Positions 25,872 through 41,500 of a DNA stretch of 64,000 bases are shown here, one piece after another. A model generated the notes under the pieces. The model ran no database searches. It was not told the DNA's origin and saw only the letters and a program-made list of their open reading frames with translations. The position numbers and the translations under genes were made by a program. The stretch is from assembly GCA_964057225.1 (NCBI GenBank), contig CAXKVF010000073.1, forward strand, positions 1,302,001 to 1,366,000, given 5' to 3'. The first letter of the stretch is position 1, and each line of letters opens with the position of its first letter. The DNA is from Auanema rhodensis. Its lineage: Eukaryota; Nematoda; Chromadorea; Rhabditida; Rhabditidae.

Positions 25872-28800
25872 CAAAGTCATGGTTACCATGAAGCAATATC
25901 AATGAAAATTTGTTTTTAGACTAATATGGACATGGGGAATCTAATTTTGAAAACCGCATCTCTTTATCTTTCACGTGAAGCGAGTTACATACCAAGTGCA
26001 CATCACGTGTACATTTAATTAGCATTAATTAAAGTTCACGTAAATTTCAAAGTCATGGTTACCATGAACCAATATCAATAAAAATTTGTTTTTAGACTAA
26101 TATGGACATGGGGAATCTAATTTTGAAAACCGCATCTCTTTATCTTTCACGTGAAGCGAGTTACATACCAAGTGCACATCACGTGTACATTTAATTAGCA
26201 TAAATTAAAGTTCACGTAAATTTCAAAGTCATGGTTACCATGTACTAATATCAATAAAAATTTGTTTTTAGACTAATATGGACATGGGGAATCTAATTTT
26301 GAAAACCGCATCTCTTTATCTTTCACGTGAAGCGAGTTACATACCAAGTGCACATCACGTGTACATTTAATTAGCATAAATTAAAGTTCACGTAAATTTC
26401 AAAGTCATGGTTACCATGAACCAATATCAATAAAAATTTGTTTTTAGACTAATATGGACATGGGGAATCTAATTTTGAAAACCGCATCTCTTTATCTTTC
26501 ACGTGAAGCGAGTTACATACCAAGTGCACATCACGTGTACATTTAATTAGCATAAATTAAAGTTCACGTAAATTTCAAAGTCATGGTTACCATGAACCAA
26601 TATCAATAAAAATTTGTTTTTAGACTAATATGGACATGGGGAATCTAATTTTGAAAACCGCATCTCTTTATCTTTCACGTGAAGCGAGTTACATACCAAG
26701 TGCACATCACGTGTACATTTAATTAGCATAAATTAAAGTTCACGTAAATTTCAAAGTCATGGTTACCATGAACCAATATCGATAAAAATTTGTTTTTAGA
26801 CTAATATGGACATGGGGAATCTAATTTCGAAAACCGCATCTCTTTATCTTTCACGTGAAGCGAGTTACATACCAAGTGCACATCACGTGTACATTTAATT
26901 AGCATAAATTAAAGTTCACGTAAATTTCAAAGTCATGGTTACCATGAACCAATATCAATAAAAATTTGTTTTTAGACTAATATGGACATGGGGAATCTAA
27001 TTTTGAAAACCGCATCTCTTTATCTTTCACGTGAAGCGAGTTACATACCAAGTGCACATCACGTGTACATTTAATTAGCATAAATTAAAGTTCACGTAAA
27101 TTTCAAAGTCATGGTTACCATGAACCAATATCGATAAAAATTTGTTTTTAGACTAATATGGACATGGGGAATCTAATTTCGAAAACCGCATCTCTTTATC
27201 TTTCACGTGAAGCGAGTTACATACCAAGTGCACATCACGTGTACATTTAATTAGCATAAATTAAAGTTCACGTAAATTTCAAAGTCATGGTTACCATGCA
27301 CCAATATCAATAAAAATTTGTTTTTAGACTAATATGGACATGGGGAATCTAATTTTGAAAACCGCATCTCTTTATCTTTCACGTGAAGCGAGTTACATAC
27401 CAAGTGCACATCACGTGTACATTTAATTAGCATAAATTAAAGTTCACGTAAATTTCAAAGTCATGGTTACCATGAACCAATATCAATAAAAATTTGTTTT
27501 TAGACTAATATGGACATGGGGAATCTAATTTTGAAAACCGCATCTCTTCATCTTTCACGTGAAGCGAGTTACATACCAAGTGCACATCACGTGTACATTT
27601 AATTAGCATAAATTAAAGTTCACGTAAATTTCAAAGTCATGGTTACCATGAACCAATATTAATAAAAATTTGTTTTTAGACTAATATAGACATGGGGAAT
27701 CTAATTTTGAAAACCGCATCTCTTTATCTTTCACGTGAAGCGAGTTACATACCAAGTGCACATCACGTGTACATTTAATTAGCATTAATTAAAGTTCACG
27801 TAAATTTCAAAGTCATGGTTACCATGAACCAATATCAATAAAAATTTGTTTTTAGACTAATATGGACATGGGGAATCTAATTTTGAAAACCGCATCTCTT
27901 TATCTTTCACGTGAAGCGAGTTACATACCAAGTGCACATCACGTGTACATTTAATTAGCATAAATTAAAGTTCACGTAAATTTCAAAGTCATGGTTACCA
28001 TGAACTAATATCAATAAAAATTTGTTTTTAGACTAATATGGACATGGGGAATCTAATTTTGAAAACCGCATCTCTTTATCTTTCACGTGAAGCGAGTTAC
28101 ATACCAAGTGCACATCACGTGTACATTTAATTAGCATAAATTAAAGTTCACGTAAATTTCAAAGTCATGGTTACCATGAACCAATATCAATAAAAATTTG
28201 TTTTTAGACTAATATGGACATGGGGAATCTAATTTTGAAAACCGCATCTCTTTATCTTTCACGTGAAGCGAGTTACATACCAAGTGCACATCACGTGTAC
28301 ATTTAATTAGCATAAATTAAAGTTCACGTAAATTTCAAAGTCATGGTTACCATAAACCAATATCAATAAAAATTTGTTTTTAGACTAATATGGACATGGG
28401 GAATCTAATTTTGAAAACCGCATCTCTTTATCTTTCACGTGAAGCGAGTTACATACCAAGTGCACATCACGTGTACATTTAATTAGCATAAATTAAAGTT
28501 CACGTAAATTTCAAAGTCATGGTTACCATGAACCAATATCGATAAAAATTTGTTTTTAGACTAATATGGACATGGGGAATCTAATTTCGAAAACCGCATC
28601 TCTTTATCTTTCACGTGAAGCGAGTTACATACCAAGTGCACATCACGTGTACATTTAATTAGCATAAATTAAAGTTCACGTAAATTTCAAAGTCATGGTT
28701 ACCATGAACCAATATCAATAAAAATTTGTTTTTAGACTAATATGGACATGGGGAATCTAATTTTGAAAACCGCATCTCTTTATCTTTCACGTGAAGCGAG

Positions 28801-29215
28801 TTACATACCAAGTGCACATCACGTGTACATTTAATTAGCATAAATTAAAGTTCACGTAAATTTCAAAGTCATGGTTACCATGAACCAATATCGATAAAAA
28901 TTTGTTTTTAGACTAATATGGACATGGGGAATCTAATTTCGAAAACCGCATCTCTTTATCTTTCACGTGAAGCGAGTTACATACCAAGTGCACATCACGT
29001 GTACATTTAATTAGCATAAATTAAAGTTCACGTAAATTTCAAAGTCATGGTTACCATGCACCAATATCAATAAAAATTTGTTTTTAGACTAATATGGACA
29101 TGGGGAATCTAATTTTGAAAACCGCATCTCTTTATCTTTCAGGTGAAGCGAGTTACATACCAAGTGCACATCACGTGTACATTTAATTAGCATAAATTAA
29201 AGTTCACGTAAATTT
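25872..29215. repeat. 11-mer remote copy followed by a 10-mer offset repeat
   Basis: 25872-27807 matches 19888-21823 as described there. Within it, 26400-27807 (two consensus; cgat; consensus; cgat; c20; cttcat; attaat) is repeated at 28160-29567 with an offset of 1760 bp (10 monomers). The second version has private changes: cataaacc at 28336, caggtg at 29040, and no t155 in the attaat monomer at 29392. Confidence 0.8.
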
Positions 29216-32200
29216 CAAAGTCATGGTTACCATGAACCAATATCAATAAAAATTTGTTTTTAGACTAATATGGACATGGGGAATCTAATTTTGAAAACCG
29301 CATCTCTTCATCTTTCACGTGAAGCGAGTTACATACCAAGTGCACATCACGTGTACATTTAATTAGCATAAATTAAAGTTCACGTAAATTTCAAAGTCAT
29401 GGTTACCATGAACCAATATTAATAAAAATTTGTTTTTAGACTAATATAGACATGGGGAATCTAATTTTGAAAACCGCATCTCTTTATCTTTCACGTGAAG
29501 CGAGTTACATACCAAGTGCACATCACGTGTACATTTAATTAGCATAAATTAAAGTTCACGTAAATTTCAAAGTCATGGTTACCATGAAGCAATATCAATA
29601 AAAATTTGTTTTTAGACTAATATGGACATGGGGAATCTAATTTTGAAAACCGCATCTCTTTATCTTTCACGTGAAGCGAGTTACATACCAAGTGCACATC
29701 ACGTGTACATTTAATTAGCATTAATTAAAGTTCACGTAAATTTCAAAGTCATGGTTACCATGAACCAATATCAATAAAAATTTGTTTTTAGACTAATATG
29801 GACATGGGGAATCTAATTTTGAAAACCGCATCTCTTTATCTTTCACGTGAAGCGAGTTACATACCAAGTGCACATCACGTGTACATTTAATTAGCATAAA
29901 TTAAAGTTCACGTAAATTTCAAAGTCATGGTTACCATGAACTAATATCAATAAAAATTTGTTTTTAGACTAATATGGACATGGGGAATCTAATTTTGAAA
30001 ACCGCATCTCTTTATCTTTCACGTGAAGCGAGTTACATACCAAGTGCACATCACGTGTACATTTAATTAGCATAAATTAAAGTTCACGTAAATTTCAAAG
30101 TCATGGTTACCATGAACCAATATCAATAAAAATTTGTTTTTAGACTAATATGGACATGAGAAATCTAATTTTGAAAACCGCATCTCTTTATCTTTCACGT
30201 GAAGCGAGTTACATACCAAGTGCACATCACGTGTACATTTAATTAGCATAAATTAAAGTTCACGTAAATTTCAAAGTCATGGTTACCATGAACCAATATC
30301 AATAAAAATTTGTTTTTAGACTAATATGGACATGGGGAATCTAATTTTGAAAACCGCATCTCTTCATCTTTCACGTGAAGCGAGTTACATACCAAGTGCA
30401 CATCACGTGTACATTTAATTAGCATAAATTAAAGTTCACGTAAATTTCAAAGTCATGGTTACCATGAACCAATATTAATAAAAATTTGTTTTTAGACTAA
30501 TATAGACATGGGGAATCTAATTTTGAAAACCGCATCTTTTTATCTTTCACGTGAAGCGAGTTACATACCAAGTGCACATCACGTGTACATTTAATTAGCA
30601 TAAATTAAAGTTCACGTAAATTTCAAAGTCATGGTTACCATGAACCAATATCAATAAAAATTTGTTTTTAGACTAATATGGACATGAGGAATCTAATTTT
30701 GAAAACCGCATCTCTTTATCTTTCACGTGAAGCGAGTTACATACCAAGTGCACATCACGTGTACATTTAATTAGCATAAATTAAAGTTCACGTAAATTGC
30801 AAAGTCATGGTTACCATGAACCAATATCAATAAAAATTTGTTTTTAGACTAATATGGACATGGGGAATCTAATTTTGAAAACCGCATCTCTTCATCTTTC
30901 ACGTGAAGCGAGTTACATACCAAGTGCACATCACGTGTACATTTAATTAGCATAAATTAAAGTTCACGTAAATTTCAAAGTCATGGTTACCATGAACCAA
31001 TATTAATAAAAATTTGTTTTTAGACTAATATAGACATGGGGAATCTAATTTTGAAAACCGCATCTCTTCATCTTTCACGTGAAGCGAGTTACATACCAAG
31101 TGCACATCACGTGTACATTTAATTAGCATAAATTAAAGTTCACGTAAATTTCAAAGTCATGGTTACCATGCACCAATATCAATAAAAATTTGTTTTTAGA
31201 CTAATATGGACATGGGGAATCTAATTTTGAAAACCGCATCTCTTTATCTTTCACGTGGAGCGAGTTACATACCAAGTGCACATCACGTGTACATTTAATT
31301 AGCATAAATTAAAGTTCACGTAAATTTCAAAGTCATGGTTACCATGAACCAATATCAATAAAAATTTGTTTTTAGACTAATATAGACATGGGGAATCTAA
31401 TTTTGAAAACCGCATCTCTTTATCTTTCACGTGAAGCGAGTTACATACCAAGTGCACATCACGTGTACATTTAATTAGCATAAATTAAAGTTCACGTAAA
31501 TTTCAAAGTCATGGTTACCATGAACCAATATCAATAAAAATTTGTTTTTAGACTAATATGGACATGGGGAATCTAATTTTGAAAACCGCATCTCTTCATC
31601 TTTCACGTGAAGCGAGTTACATACCAAGTGCACATCACGTGTACATTTAATTAGCATAAATTAAAGTTCACGTAAATTTCAAAGTCATGATTACCATGAA
31701 CCAATATTAATAAAAATTTGTTTTTAGACTAATATAGACATGGGGAATCTAATTTTGAAAACCGCATCTCTTTATCTTTCACGTGAAGCGAGTTACATAC
31801 CAAGTGCACATCACGTGTACATTTAATTAGCATAAATTAAAGTTCACGTAAATTTCAAAGTCATGGTTACCATGAAGCAATATCAATAAAAATTTGTTTT
31901 TAGACTAATATGGACATGGGGAATCTAATTTTGAAAACCGCATCTCTTTATCTTTCACGTGAAGCGAGTTACATACCAAGTGCACATCACGTGTACATTT
32001 AATTAGCATTAATTAAAGTTCACGTAAATTTCAAAGTCATGGTTACCATGAACCAATATCAATAAAAATTTGTTTTTAGACTAATATGGACATGGGGAAT
32101 CTAATTTTGAAAACCGCATCTCTTTATCTTTCACGTGAAGCGAGTTACATACCAAGTGCACATCACGTGTACATTTAATTAGCATAAATTAAAGTTCACG

Positions 32201-33791
32201 TAAATTTCAAAGTCATGGTTACCATGAACTAATATCAATAAAAATTTGTTTTTAGACTAATATGGACATGGGGAATCTAATTTTGAAAACCGCATCTCTT
32301 TATCTTTCACGTGAAGCGAGTTACATACCAAGTGCACATCACGTGTACATTTAATTAGCATAAATTAAAGTTCACGTAAATTTCAAAGTCATGGTTACCA
32401 TGAACCAATATCAATAAAAATTTGTTTTTAGACTAATATGGACATGAGAAATCTAATTTTGAAAACCGCATCTCTTTATCTTTCACGTGAAGCGAGTTAC
32501 ATACCAAGTGCACATCACGTGTACATTTAATTAGCATAAATTAAAGTTCACGTAAATTTCAAAGTCATGGTTACCATGAACCAATATCAATAAAAATTTG
32601 TTTTTAGACTAATATGGACATGGGGAATCTAATTTTGAAAACCGCATCTCTTCATCTTTCACGTGAAGCGAGTTACATACCAAGTGCACATCACGTGTAC
32701 ATTTAATTAGCATAAATTAAAGTTCACGTAAATTTCAAAGTCATGGTTACCATGAACCAATATTAATAAAAATTTGTTTTTAGACTAATATAGACATGGG
32801 GAATCTAATTTTGAAAACCGCATCTTTTTATCTTTCACGTGAAGCGAGTTACATACCAAGTGCACATCACGTGTACATTTAATTAGCATAAATTAAAGTT
32901 CACGTAAATTTCAAAGTCATGGTTACCATGAACCAATATCAATAAAAATTTGTTTTTAGACTAATATGGACATGAGGAATCTAATTTTGAAAACCGCATC
33001 TCTTTATCTTTCACGTGAAGCGAGTTACATACCAAGTGCACATCACGTGTACATTTAATTAGCATAAATTAAAGTTCACGTAAATTGCAAAGTCATGGTT
33101 ACCATGAACCAATATCAATAAAAATTTGTTTTTAGACTAATATGGACATGGGGAATCTAATTTTGAAAACCGCATCTCTTCATCTTTCACGTGAAGCGAG
33201 TTACATACCAAGTGCACATCACGTGTACATTTAATTAGCATAAATTAAAGTTCACGTAAATTTCAAAGTCATGGTTACCATGAACCAATATTAATAAAAA
33301 TTTGTTTTTAGACTAATATAGACATGGGGAATCTAATTTTGAAAACCGCATCTCTTCATCTTTCACGTGAAGCGAGTTACATACCAAGTGCACATCACGT
33401 GTACATTTAATTAGCATAAATTAAAGTTCACGTAAATTTCAAAGTCATGGTTACCATGCACCAATATCAATAAAAATTTGTTTTTAGACTAATATGGACA
33501 TGGGGAATCTAATTTTGAAAACCGCATCTCTTTATCTTTCACGTGGAGCGAGTTACATACCAAGTGCACATCACGTGTACATTTAATTAGCATAAATTAA
33601 AGTTCACGTAAATTTCAAAGTCATGGTTACCATGAACCAATATCAATAAAAATTTGTTTTTAGACTAATATAGACATGGGGAATCTAATTTTGAAAACCG
33701 CATCTCTTTATCTTTCACGTGAAGCGAGTTACATACCAAGTGCACATCACGTGTACATTTAATTAGCATAAATTAAAGTTCACGTAAATTT
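29216..33791. repeat. 13-monomer HOR (2288 bp), two tandem copies
   Basis: Copies are 29216-31503 and 31504-33791. Shared order: cttcat; attaat; g22/t155; consensus; t23; catgagaaat; cttcat; attaat with ctttttat; catgaggaat ending aaattgc; cttcat; attaat with cttcat; c20 with cacgtggag; atagac. Markers are exactly 2288 bp apart (catgagaaat 30153 and 32441; aaattgc 30799 and 33087; ctttttat 30536 and 32824). The second copy has the private change catgattacc in the monomer at 31680. Confidence 0.92.
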
Positions 33792-36700
33792 CAAAGTCAT
33801 GGTTACCATGAACCAATATCAATAAAAATTTGTTTTTAGACTAATATGGACATGGGGAATCTAATTTTGAAAACCGCATCTCTTTATCTTTCACGTGAAG
33901 CGAGTTACATACCAAGTGCACATCACGTGTACATTTAATTAGCATTAATTAAAGTTCACGTAAATTTCAAAGTCATGGTTACCATGAACCAATATCAATA
34001 AAAATTTGTTTTTAGACTAATATGGACATGGGGAATCTAATTTTGAAAACCGCATCTCTTTATCTTTCACGTGAAGCGAGTTACATACCAAGTGCACATC
34101 ACGTGTACATTTAATTAGCATAAATTAAAGTTCACGTAAATTTCAAAGTCATGGTTACCATGAACTAATATCAATAAAAATTTGTTTTTAGACTAATATG
34201 GACATGGGGAATCTAATTTTGAAAACCGCATCTCTTTATCTTTCACGTGAAGCGAGTTACATACCAAGTGCACATCACGTGTACATTTAATTAGCATAAA
34301 TTAAAGTTCACGTAAATTTCAAAGTCATGGTTACCATGAAGCAATATCAATGAAAATTTGTTTTTAGACTAATATGGACATGGGGAATCTAATTTTGAAA
34401 ACCGCATCTCTTTATCTTTCACGTGAAGCGAGTTACATACCAAGTGCACATCACGTGTACATTTAATTAGCATTAATTAAAGTTCACGTAAATTTCAAAG
34501 TCATGGTTACCATGAACCAATATCAATAAAAATTTGTTTTTAGACTAATATGGACATGGGGAATCTAATTTTGAAAACCGCATCTCTTTATCTTTCACGT
34601 GAAGCGAGTTACATACCAAGTGCACATCACGTGTACATTTAATTAGCATTAATTAAAGTTCACGTAAATTTCAAAGTCATGGTTACCATGAACCAATATC
34701 AATAAAAATTTGTTTTTAGACTAATATGGACATGGGGAATCTAATTTTGAAAACCGCATCTCTTTATCTTTCACGTGAAGCGAGTTACATACCAAGTGCA
34801 CATCACGTGTACATTTAATTAGCATAAATTAAAGTTCACGTAAATTTCAAAGTCATGGTTACCATGAAGCAATATCAATAAAAATTTGTTTTTAGACTAA
34901 TATGGACATGGGGAATCTAATTTTGAAAACCGCATCTCTTTATCTTTCACGTGGAGCGAGTTACATACCAAGTGCACATCACGTGTACATTTAATTAGCA
35001 TTAATTAAAGTTCACGTAAATTTCAAAGTCATGGTTACCATGAACCAATATCAATAAAAATTTGTTTTTAAACTAATATGGACATGGGGAATCTAATTTT
35101 GAAAACCGCATCTCTTTATCTTTCACGTGAAGCGAGTTACATACCAAGTGCACATCACGTGTACATTTAATTAGCATAAATTAAAGTTCACGTAAATTTC
35201 AAAGTCATGGTTACCATGAACCAATATCGATAAAAATTTGTTTTTAAACTAATATGGACATGGGGAATCTAATTTTGAAAACCGCATCTCTTTATCTTTC
35301 ACGTGAAGCGAGTTACATACCAAGTGCACATCACGTGTACATTTAATTAGCATAAATTAAAGTTCACGTAAATTTCAAAGTCATGGTTACCATGAACCAA
35401 TATCAATAAAAATTTGTTTTTAGACTAATATGGACATGGGGAATCTAATTTTGAAAACCGCATCTCTTTATCTTTCACGTGAAGCGAGTTACATACCAAG
35501 TGCACATCACGTGTACATTTAATTAGCATAAATTAAAGTTCACGTAAATTTCAAAGTCATGGTTACCATGAACTAATATCAATAAAAATTTGTTTTTAGA
35601 CTAATATGGACATGGGGAATCTAATTTTGAAAACCGCATCTCTTTATCTTTCACGTGAAGCGAGTTACATACCAAGTGCACATCACGTGTACATTTAATT
35701 AGCATAAATTAAAGTTCACGTAAATTTCAAAGTCATGGTTACCATGAACCAATATCAATAAAAATTTGTTTTTAGACTAATATGGACATGAGAAATCTAA
35801 TTTTGAAAACCGCATCTCTTTATCTTTCACGTGAAGCGAGTTACATACCAAGTGCACATCACGTGTACATTTAATTAGCATAAATTAAAGTTCACGTAAA
35901 TTTCAAAGTCATGGTTACCATGAACCAATATCAATAAAAATTTGTTTTTAGACTAATATGGACATGGGGAATCTAATTTTGAAAACCGCATCTCTTCATC
36001 TTTCACGTGAAGCGAGTTACATACCAAGTGCACATCACGTGTACATTTAATTAGCATAAATTAAAGTTCACGTAAATTTCAAAGTCATGGTTACCATGAA
36101 CCAATATTAATAAAAATTTGTTTTTAGACTAATATAGACATGGGGAATCTAATTTTGAAAACCGCATCTTTTTATCTTTCACGTGAAGCGAGTTACATAC
36201 CAAGTGCACATCACGTGTACATTTAATTAGCATAAATTAAAGTTCACGTAAATTTCAAAGTCATGGTTACCATGAACCAATATCAATAAAAATTTGTTTT
36301 TAGACTAATATGGACATGAGGAATCTAATTTTGAAAACCGCATCTCTTTATCTTTCACGTGAAGCGAGTTACATACCAAGTGCACATCACGTGTACATTT
36401 AATTAGCATAAATTAAAGTTCACGTAAATTGCAAAGTCATGGTTACCATGAACCAATATCAATAAAAATTTGTTTTTAGACTAATATAGACATGGGGAAT
36501 CTAATTTTGAAAACCGCATCTCTTTATCTTTCACGTGAAGCGAGTTACATACCAAGTGCACATCACGTGTACATTTAATTAGCATAAATTAAAGTTCACG
36601 TAAATTTCAAAGTCATGGTTACCATGAACTAATATCAATAAAAATTTGTTTTTAGACTAATATGGACATGGGGAATCTAATTTTGAAAACCGCATCTCTT

Positions 36701-38543
36701 TATCTTTCACGTGAAGCGAGTTACATACCAAGTGCACATCACGTGTACATTTAATTAGCATAAATTAAAGTTCACGTAAATTTCAAAGTCATGGTTACCA
36801 TGAACTAATATCAATAAAAATTTGTTTTTAGACTAATATGGACATGGGGAATCTAATTTTGAAAACCGCATCTCTTTATCTTTCACGTGAAGCGAGTTAC
36901 ATACCAAGTGCACATCACGTGTACATTTAATTAGCATAAATTAAAGTTCACGTAAATTTCAAAGTCATGGTTACCATGAACCAATATCAATAAAAATTTG
37001 TTTTTAGACTAATATAGACATGGGGAATCTAATTTTGAAAACCGCATCTCTTTATCTTTCACGTGAAGCGAGTTACATACCAAGTGCACATCACGTGTAC
37101 ATTTAATTAGCATAAATTAAAGTTCACGTAAATTTCAAAGTCATGGTTACCATGAACCAATATCAATAAAAATTTGTTTTTAGACTAATATGGACATGGG
37201 GAATCTAATTTTGAAAACCGCATCTCTTTATCTTTCACGTGAAGCGAGTTACATACCAAGTGCACATCACGTGTACATTTAATTAGCATAAATTAAAGAT
37301 CACGTAAATTTCAAAGTCATGGTTACCATGAACCAATATCGATAAAAATTTGTTTTTAGACTAATATGGACATGGGGAATCTAATTTCGAAAACCGCATC
37401 TCTTTATCTTTCACGTGAAGCGAGTTACATACCAAGTGCACATCACGTGTACATTTAATTAGCATAAATTAAAGTTCACGTAAATTTCAAAGTCATGGTT
37501 ACCATGCACCAATATCAATAAAAATTTGTTTTTAGACTAATATGGACATGGGGAATCTAATTTTGAAAACCGCATCTCTTTATCTTTCACGTGAAGCGAG
37601 TTACATACCAAGTGCACATCACGTGTACATTTAATTAGCATAAATTAAAGTTCACGTAAATTTCAAAGTCATGGTTACCATGAACCAATATCAATAAAAA
37701 ATTGTTTTTAGACTAATATGGACATGGGGAATCTAATTTTGGAAACCGCATCTCTTCATCTTTCACGTGAAGCGAGTTACATACCAAGTGCACATCACGT
37801 GTACATTTAATTAGCATAAATTAAAGTTCACGTAAATTTCAAAGTCATGGTTACCATGAACCAATATTAATAAAAATTTGTTTTTAGACTAATATAGACA
37901 TGGGGAATCTAATTTTAAAAACCGCATCTCTTTATCTTTCACGTGAAGCGAGTTACATACCAAGTGCACATCACGTGTACATTTAATTAGCATAAATTAA
38001 AGTTCACGTAAATTTCAAAGTCATGGTTACCATGCACCAATATCAATAAAAATTTGTTTTTAGACTAATATGGACATGGGGAATCTAATTTTGAAAACCG
38101 CATCTCTTTATCTTTCACGTGAAGCGAGTTACATACCAAGTGCACATCACGTGTACATTTAATTAGCATAAATTAAAGTTCACGTAAATTTCAAAGTCAT
38201 GGTTACCATGAAGCAATATCAATAAAAATTTGTTTTTAGACTAATATGGAAATGAGGAATCTAATTTTGAAAACCGCATCTCTTTATCTTTCACGTGAAG
38301 CGAGTTACATACCAAGTGCACATCACGTGTACATTTAATTAGCATAAATTAAAGTTCACGTAAATTTCAAAGTCATGGTTACCATGCACCAATATCAATA
38401 AAAATTTGTTTTTAGACTAATATGGACATGGGGAATCTAATTTTGAAAACCGCATCTCTTTATCTTTCACGTGAAGCGAGTTACATACCAAGTGCACATC
38501 ACGTGTACATTTAATTAGCATAAATTAAAGTTCACGTAAATTT
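33792..38543. repeat. Mixed monomers with a fragment of the 13-mer HOR
   Basis: 35728-36431 (catgagaaat; cttcat; attaat with ctttttat; catgaggaat ending aaattgc) repeats the quartet at 30096 and 32384, 19 monomers beyond the second. Around it the order is not that of the 13-mer. Two adjacent monomers (35024 and 35200) share the rare tttttaaact, which marks a local duplication. Other marked copies: 34320 (caatgaaa), 34848 (g22 with cacgtggag and t155), 37136 (aaagatcacg), 37664 (aaaaaattg and ttttggaaacc), 37840 (ttttaaaaacc) and 38192 (ggaaatgagg). Confidence 0.8.
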
Positions 38544-41500
38544 CAAAGTCATGGTTACCATGAACCAATATCAATAAAAATTTGTTTTTAGACTAATATG
38601 GACATGGGGAATCTAATTTTGAAAACCGCATCTCTTTATCTTTCACGTGAAGCGAGTTACATACCAAGTGCACATCACGTGTACATTTAATTAGCATAAA
38701 TTAAAGTTCACGTAAATTTCAAAGTCATGGTTACCATGAACCAATATCAATAAAAATTTGTTTTTAGACTAATATGGACATGGGGAATCTAATTTTGAAA
38801 ACCGCATCTCTTCATCTTTCACGTGAAGCGAGTTACATACCAAGTGCACATCACGTGTACATTTAATTAGCATAAATTAAAGTTCACGTAAATTTCAAAG
38901 TCATGGTTACCATGCACCAATATCAATAAAAATTTGTTTTTAGACTAATATGGACATGGGGAATCTAATTTTGAAAACCGCATCTCTTTATCTTTCACGT
39001 GAAGCGAGTTACATACCAAGTGCACATCACGTGTACATTTAATTAGCATAAATTAAAGTTCACGTAAATTTCAAAGTCATGGTTACCATGAAGCAATATC
39101 AATAAAAATTTGTTTTTAGACTAATATGGAAATGAGGAATCTAATTTTGAAAACCGCATCTCTTTATCTTTCACGTGAAGCGAGTTACATACCAAGTGCA
39201 CATCACGTGTACATTTAATTAGCATAAATTAAAGTTCACGTAAATTTCAAAGTCATGGTTACCATGAAGCAATATCAATAAAAATTTGTTTTTAGACTAA
39301 TATGGACATGGGGAATCTAATTTTGAAAACCGCATCTCTTTATCTTTCACGTGAAGCGAGTTACATACCAAGTGCACATCACGTGTACATTTAATTAGCA
39401 TTAATTAAAGTTCACGTAAATTTCAAAGTCATGGTTACCATGAACCAATATCAATAAAAATTTGTTTTTAGACTAATATGGACATGGGGAATCTAATTTT
39501 CAAAACCGCATCTCTTTATCTTTCACGTGAAGCGAGTTACATACCAAGTGCACATCACGTGTACATTTAATTAGCATAAATTAAAGTTCACGTAAATTTC
39601 AAAGTCATGGTTACCATGAACTAATATCAATAAAAATTTGTTTTTAGACTAATATGGACATGGGGAATCTAATTTTGAAAACCGCATCTCTTTATCTTTC
39701 ACGTGAAGCGAGTTACATACCAAGTGCACATCACGTGTACATTTAATTAGCATAAATTAAAGTTCACGTAAATTTCAAAGTCATGGTTACCATGAACCAA
39801 TATCAATAAAAATTTGTTTTTAGACTAATATGGACATGAGAAATCTAATTTTGAAAACCGCATCTCTTTATCTTTCACGTGAAGCGAGTTACATACCAAG
39901 TGCACATCACGTGTACATTTAATTAGCATAAATTAAAGTTCACGTAAATTTCAAAGTCATGGTTACCATGAACCAATATCAATAAAAATTTGTTTTTAGA
40001 CTAATATGGACATGGGGAATCTAATTTTGAAAACCGCATCTCTTCATCTTTCACGTGAAGCGAGTTACATACCAAGTGCACATCACGTGTACATTTAATT
40101 AGCATAAATTAAAGTTCACGTAAATTTCAAAGTCATGGTTACCATGAACCAATATTAATAAAAATTTGTTTTTAGACTAATATAGACATGGGGAATCTAA
40201 TTTTGAAAACCGCATCTTTTTATCTTTCACGTGAAGCGAGTTACATACCAAGTGCACATCACGTGTACATTTAATTAGCATAAATTAAAGTTCACGTAAA
40301 TTTCAAAGTCATGGTTACCATGAACCAATATCAATAAAAATTTGTTTTTAGACTAATATGGACATGGGGAATCTAATTTTGAAAACCGCATCTCTTCATC
40401 TTTCACGTGAAGCGAGTTACATACCAAGTGCACATCACGTGTACATTTAATTAGCATAAATTAAAGTTCACGTAAATTTCAAAGTCATGGTTACCATGAA
40501 CCAATATTAATAAAAATTTGTTTTTAGACTAATATGGACATGGGGAATCTAATTTTGAAAACCGCATCTCTTCATCTTTCACGTGAAGCGAGTTACATAC
40601 CAAGTGCACATCACGTGTACATTTAATTAGCATAAATTAAAGTTCACGTAAATTTCAAAGTCATGGTTACCATGCACCAATATCAATAAAAATTTGTTTT
40701 TAGACTAATATGGACATGGGGAATCTAATTTTGAAAACCGCATCTCTTTATCTTTCACGTGAAGCGAGTTACATACCAAGTGCACATCACGTGTACATTT
40801 AATTAGCATAAATTAAAGTTCACGTAAATTTCAAAGTCATGGTTACCATGAACCAATATCAATAAAAATTTGTTTTTAGACTAATATGGACATGGGGAAT
40901 CTAATTTTGAAAACCGCATCTCTTCATCTTTCACGTGAAGCGAGTTACATACCAAGTGCACATCACGTGTACATTTAATTAGCATAAATTAAAGTTCACG
41001 TAAATTTCAAAGTCATGGTTACCATGAAGCAATATCAATAAAAATTTGTTTTTAGACTAATATGGACATGGGGAATCTAATTTTGAAAACCGCATCTCTT
41101 TATCTTTCACGTGAAGCGAGTTACATACCAAGTGCACATCACGTGTACATTTAATTAGCATAAATTAAAGTTCACGTAAATTTCAAAGTCATGGTTACCA
41201 TGAACCAATATCAATAAAAATTTGTTTTTAGACTAATATGGACATGGGGAATCTAATTTTGAAAACCGCATCTCTTTATCTTTCACGTGAAGCGAGTTAC
41301 ATACCAAGTGCACATCACGTGTACATTTAATTAGCATAAATTAAAGTTCACGTAAATTTCAAAGTCATGGTTACCATGAACCAATATCAATAAAAATTTG
41401 TTTTTAGACTAATATGGACATGGGGAATCTAATTTTGAAAACCGCATCTCTTCATCTTTCACGTGAAGCGAGTTACATACCAAGTGCACATCACGTGTAC

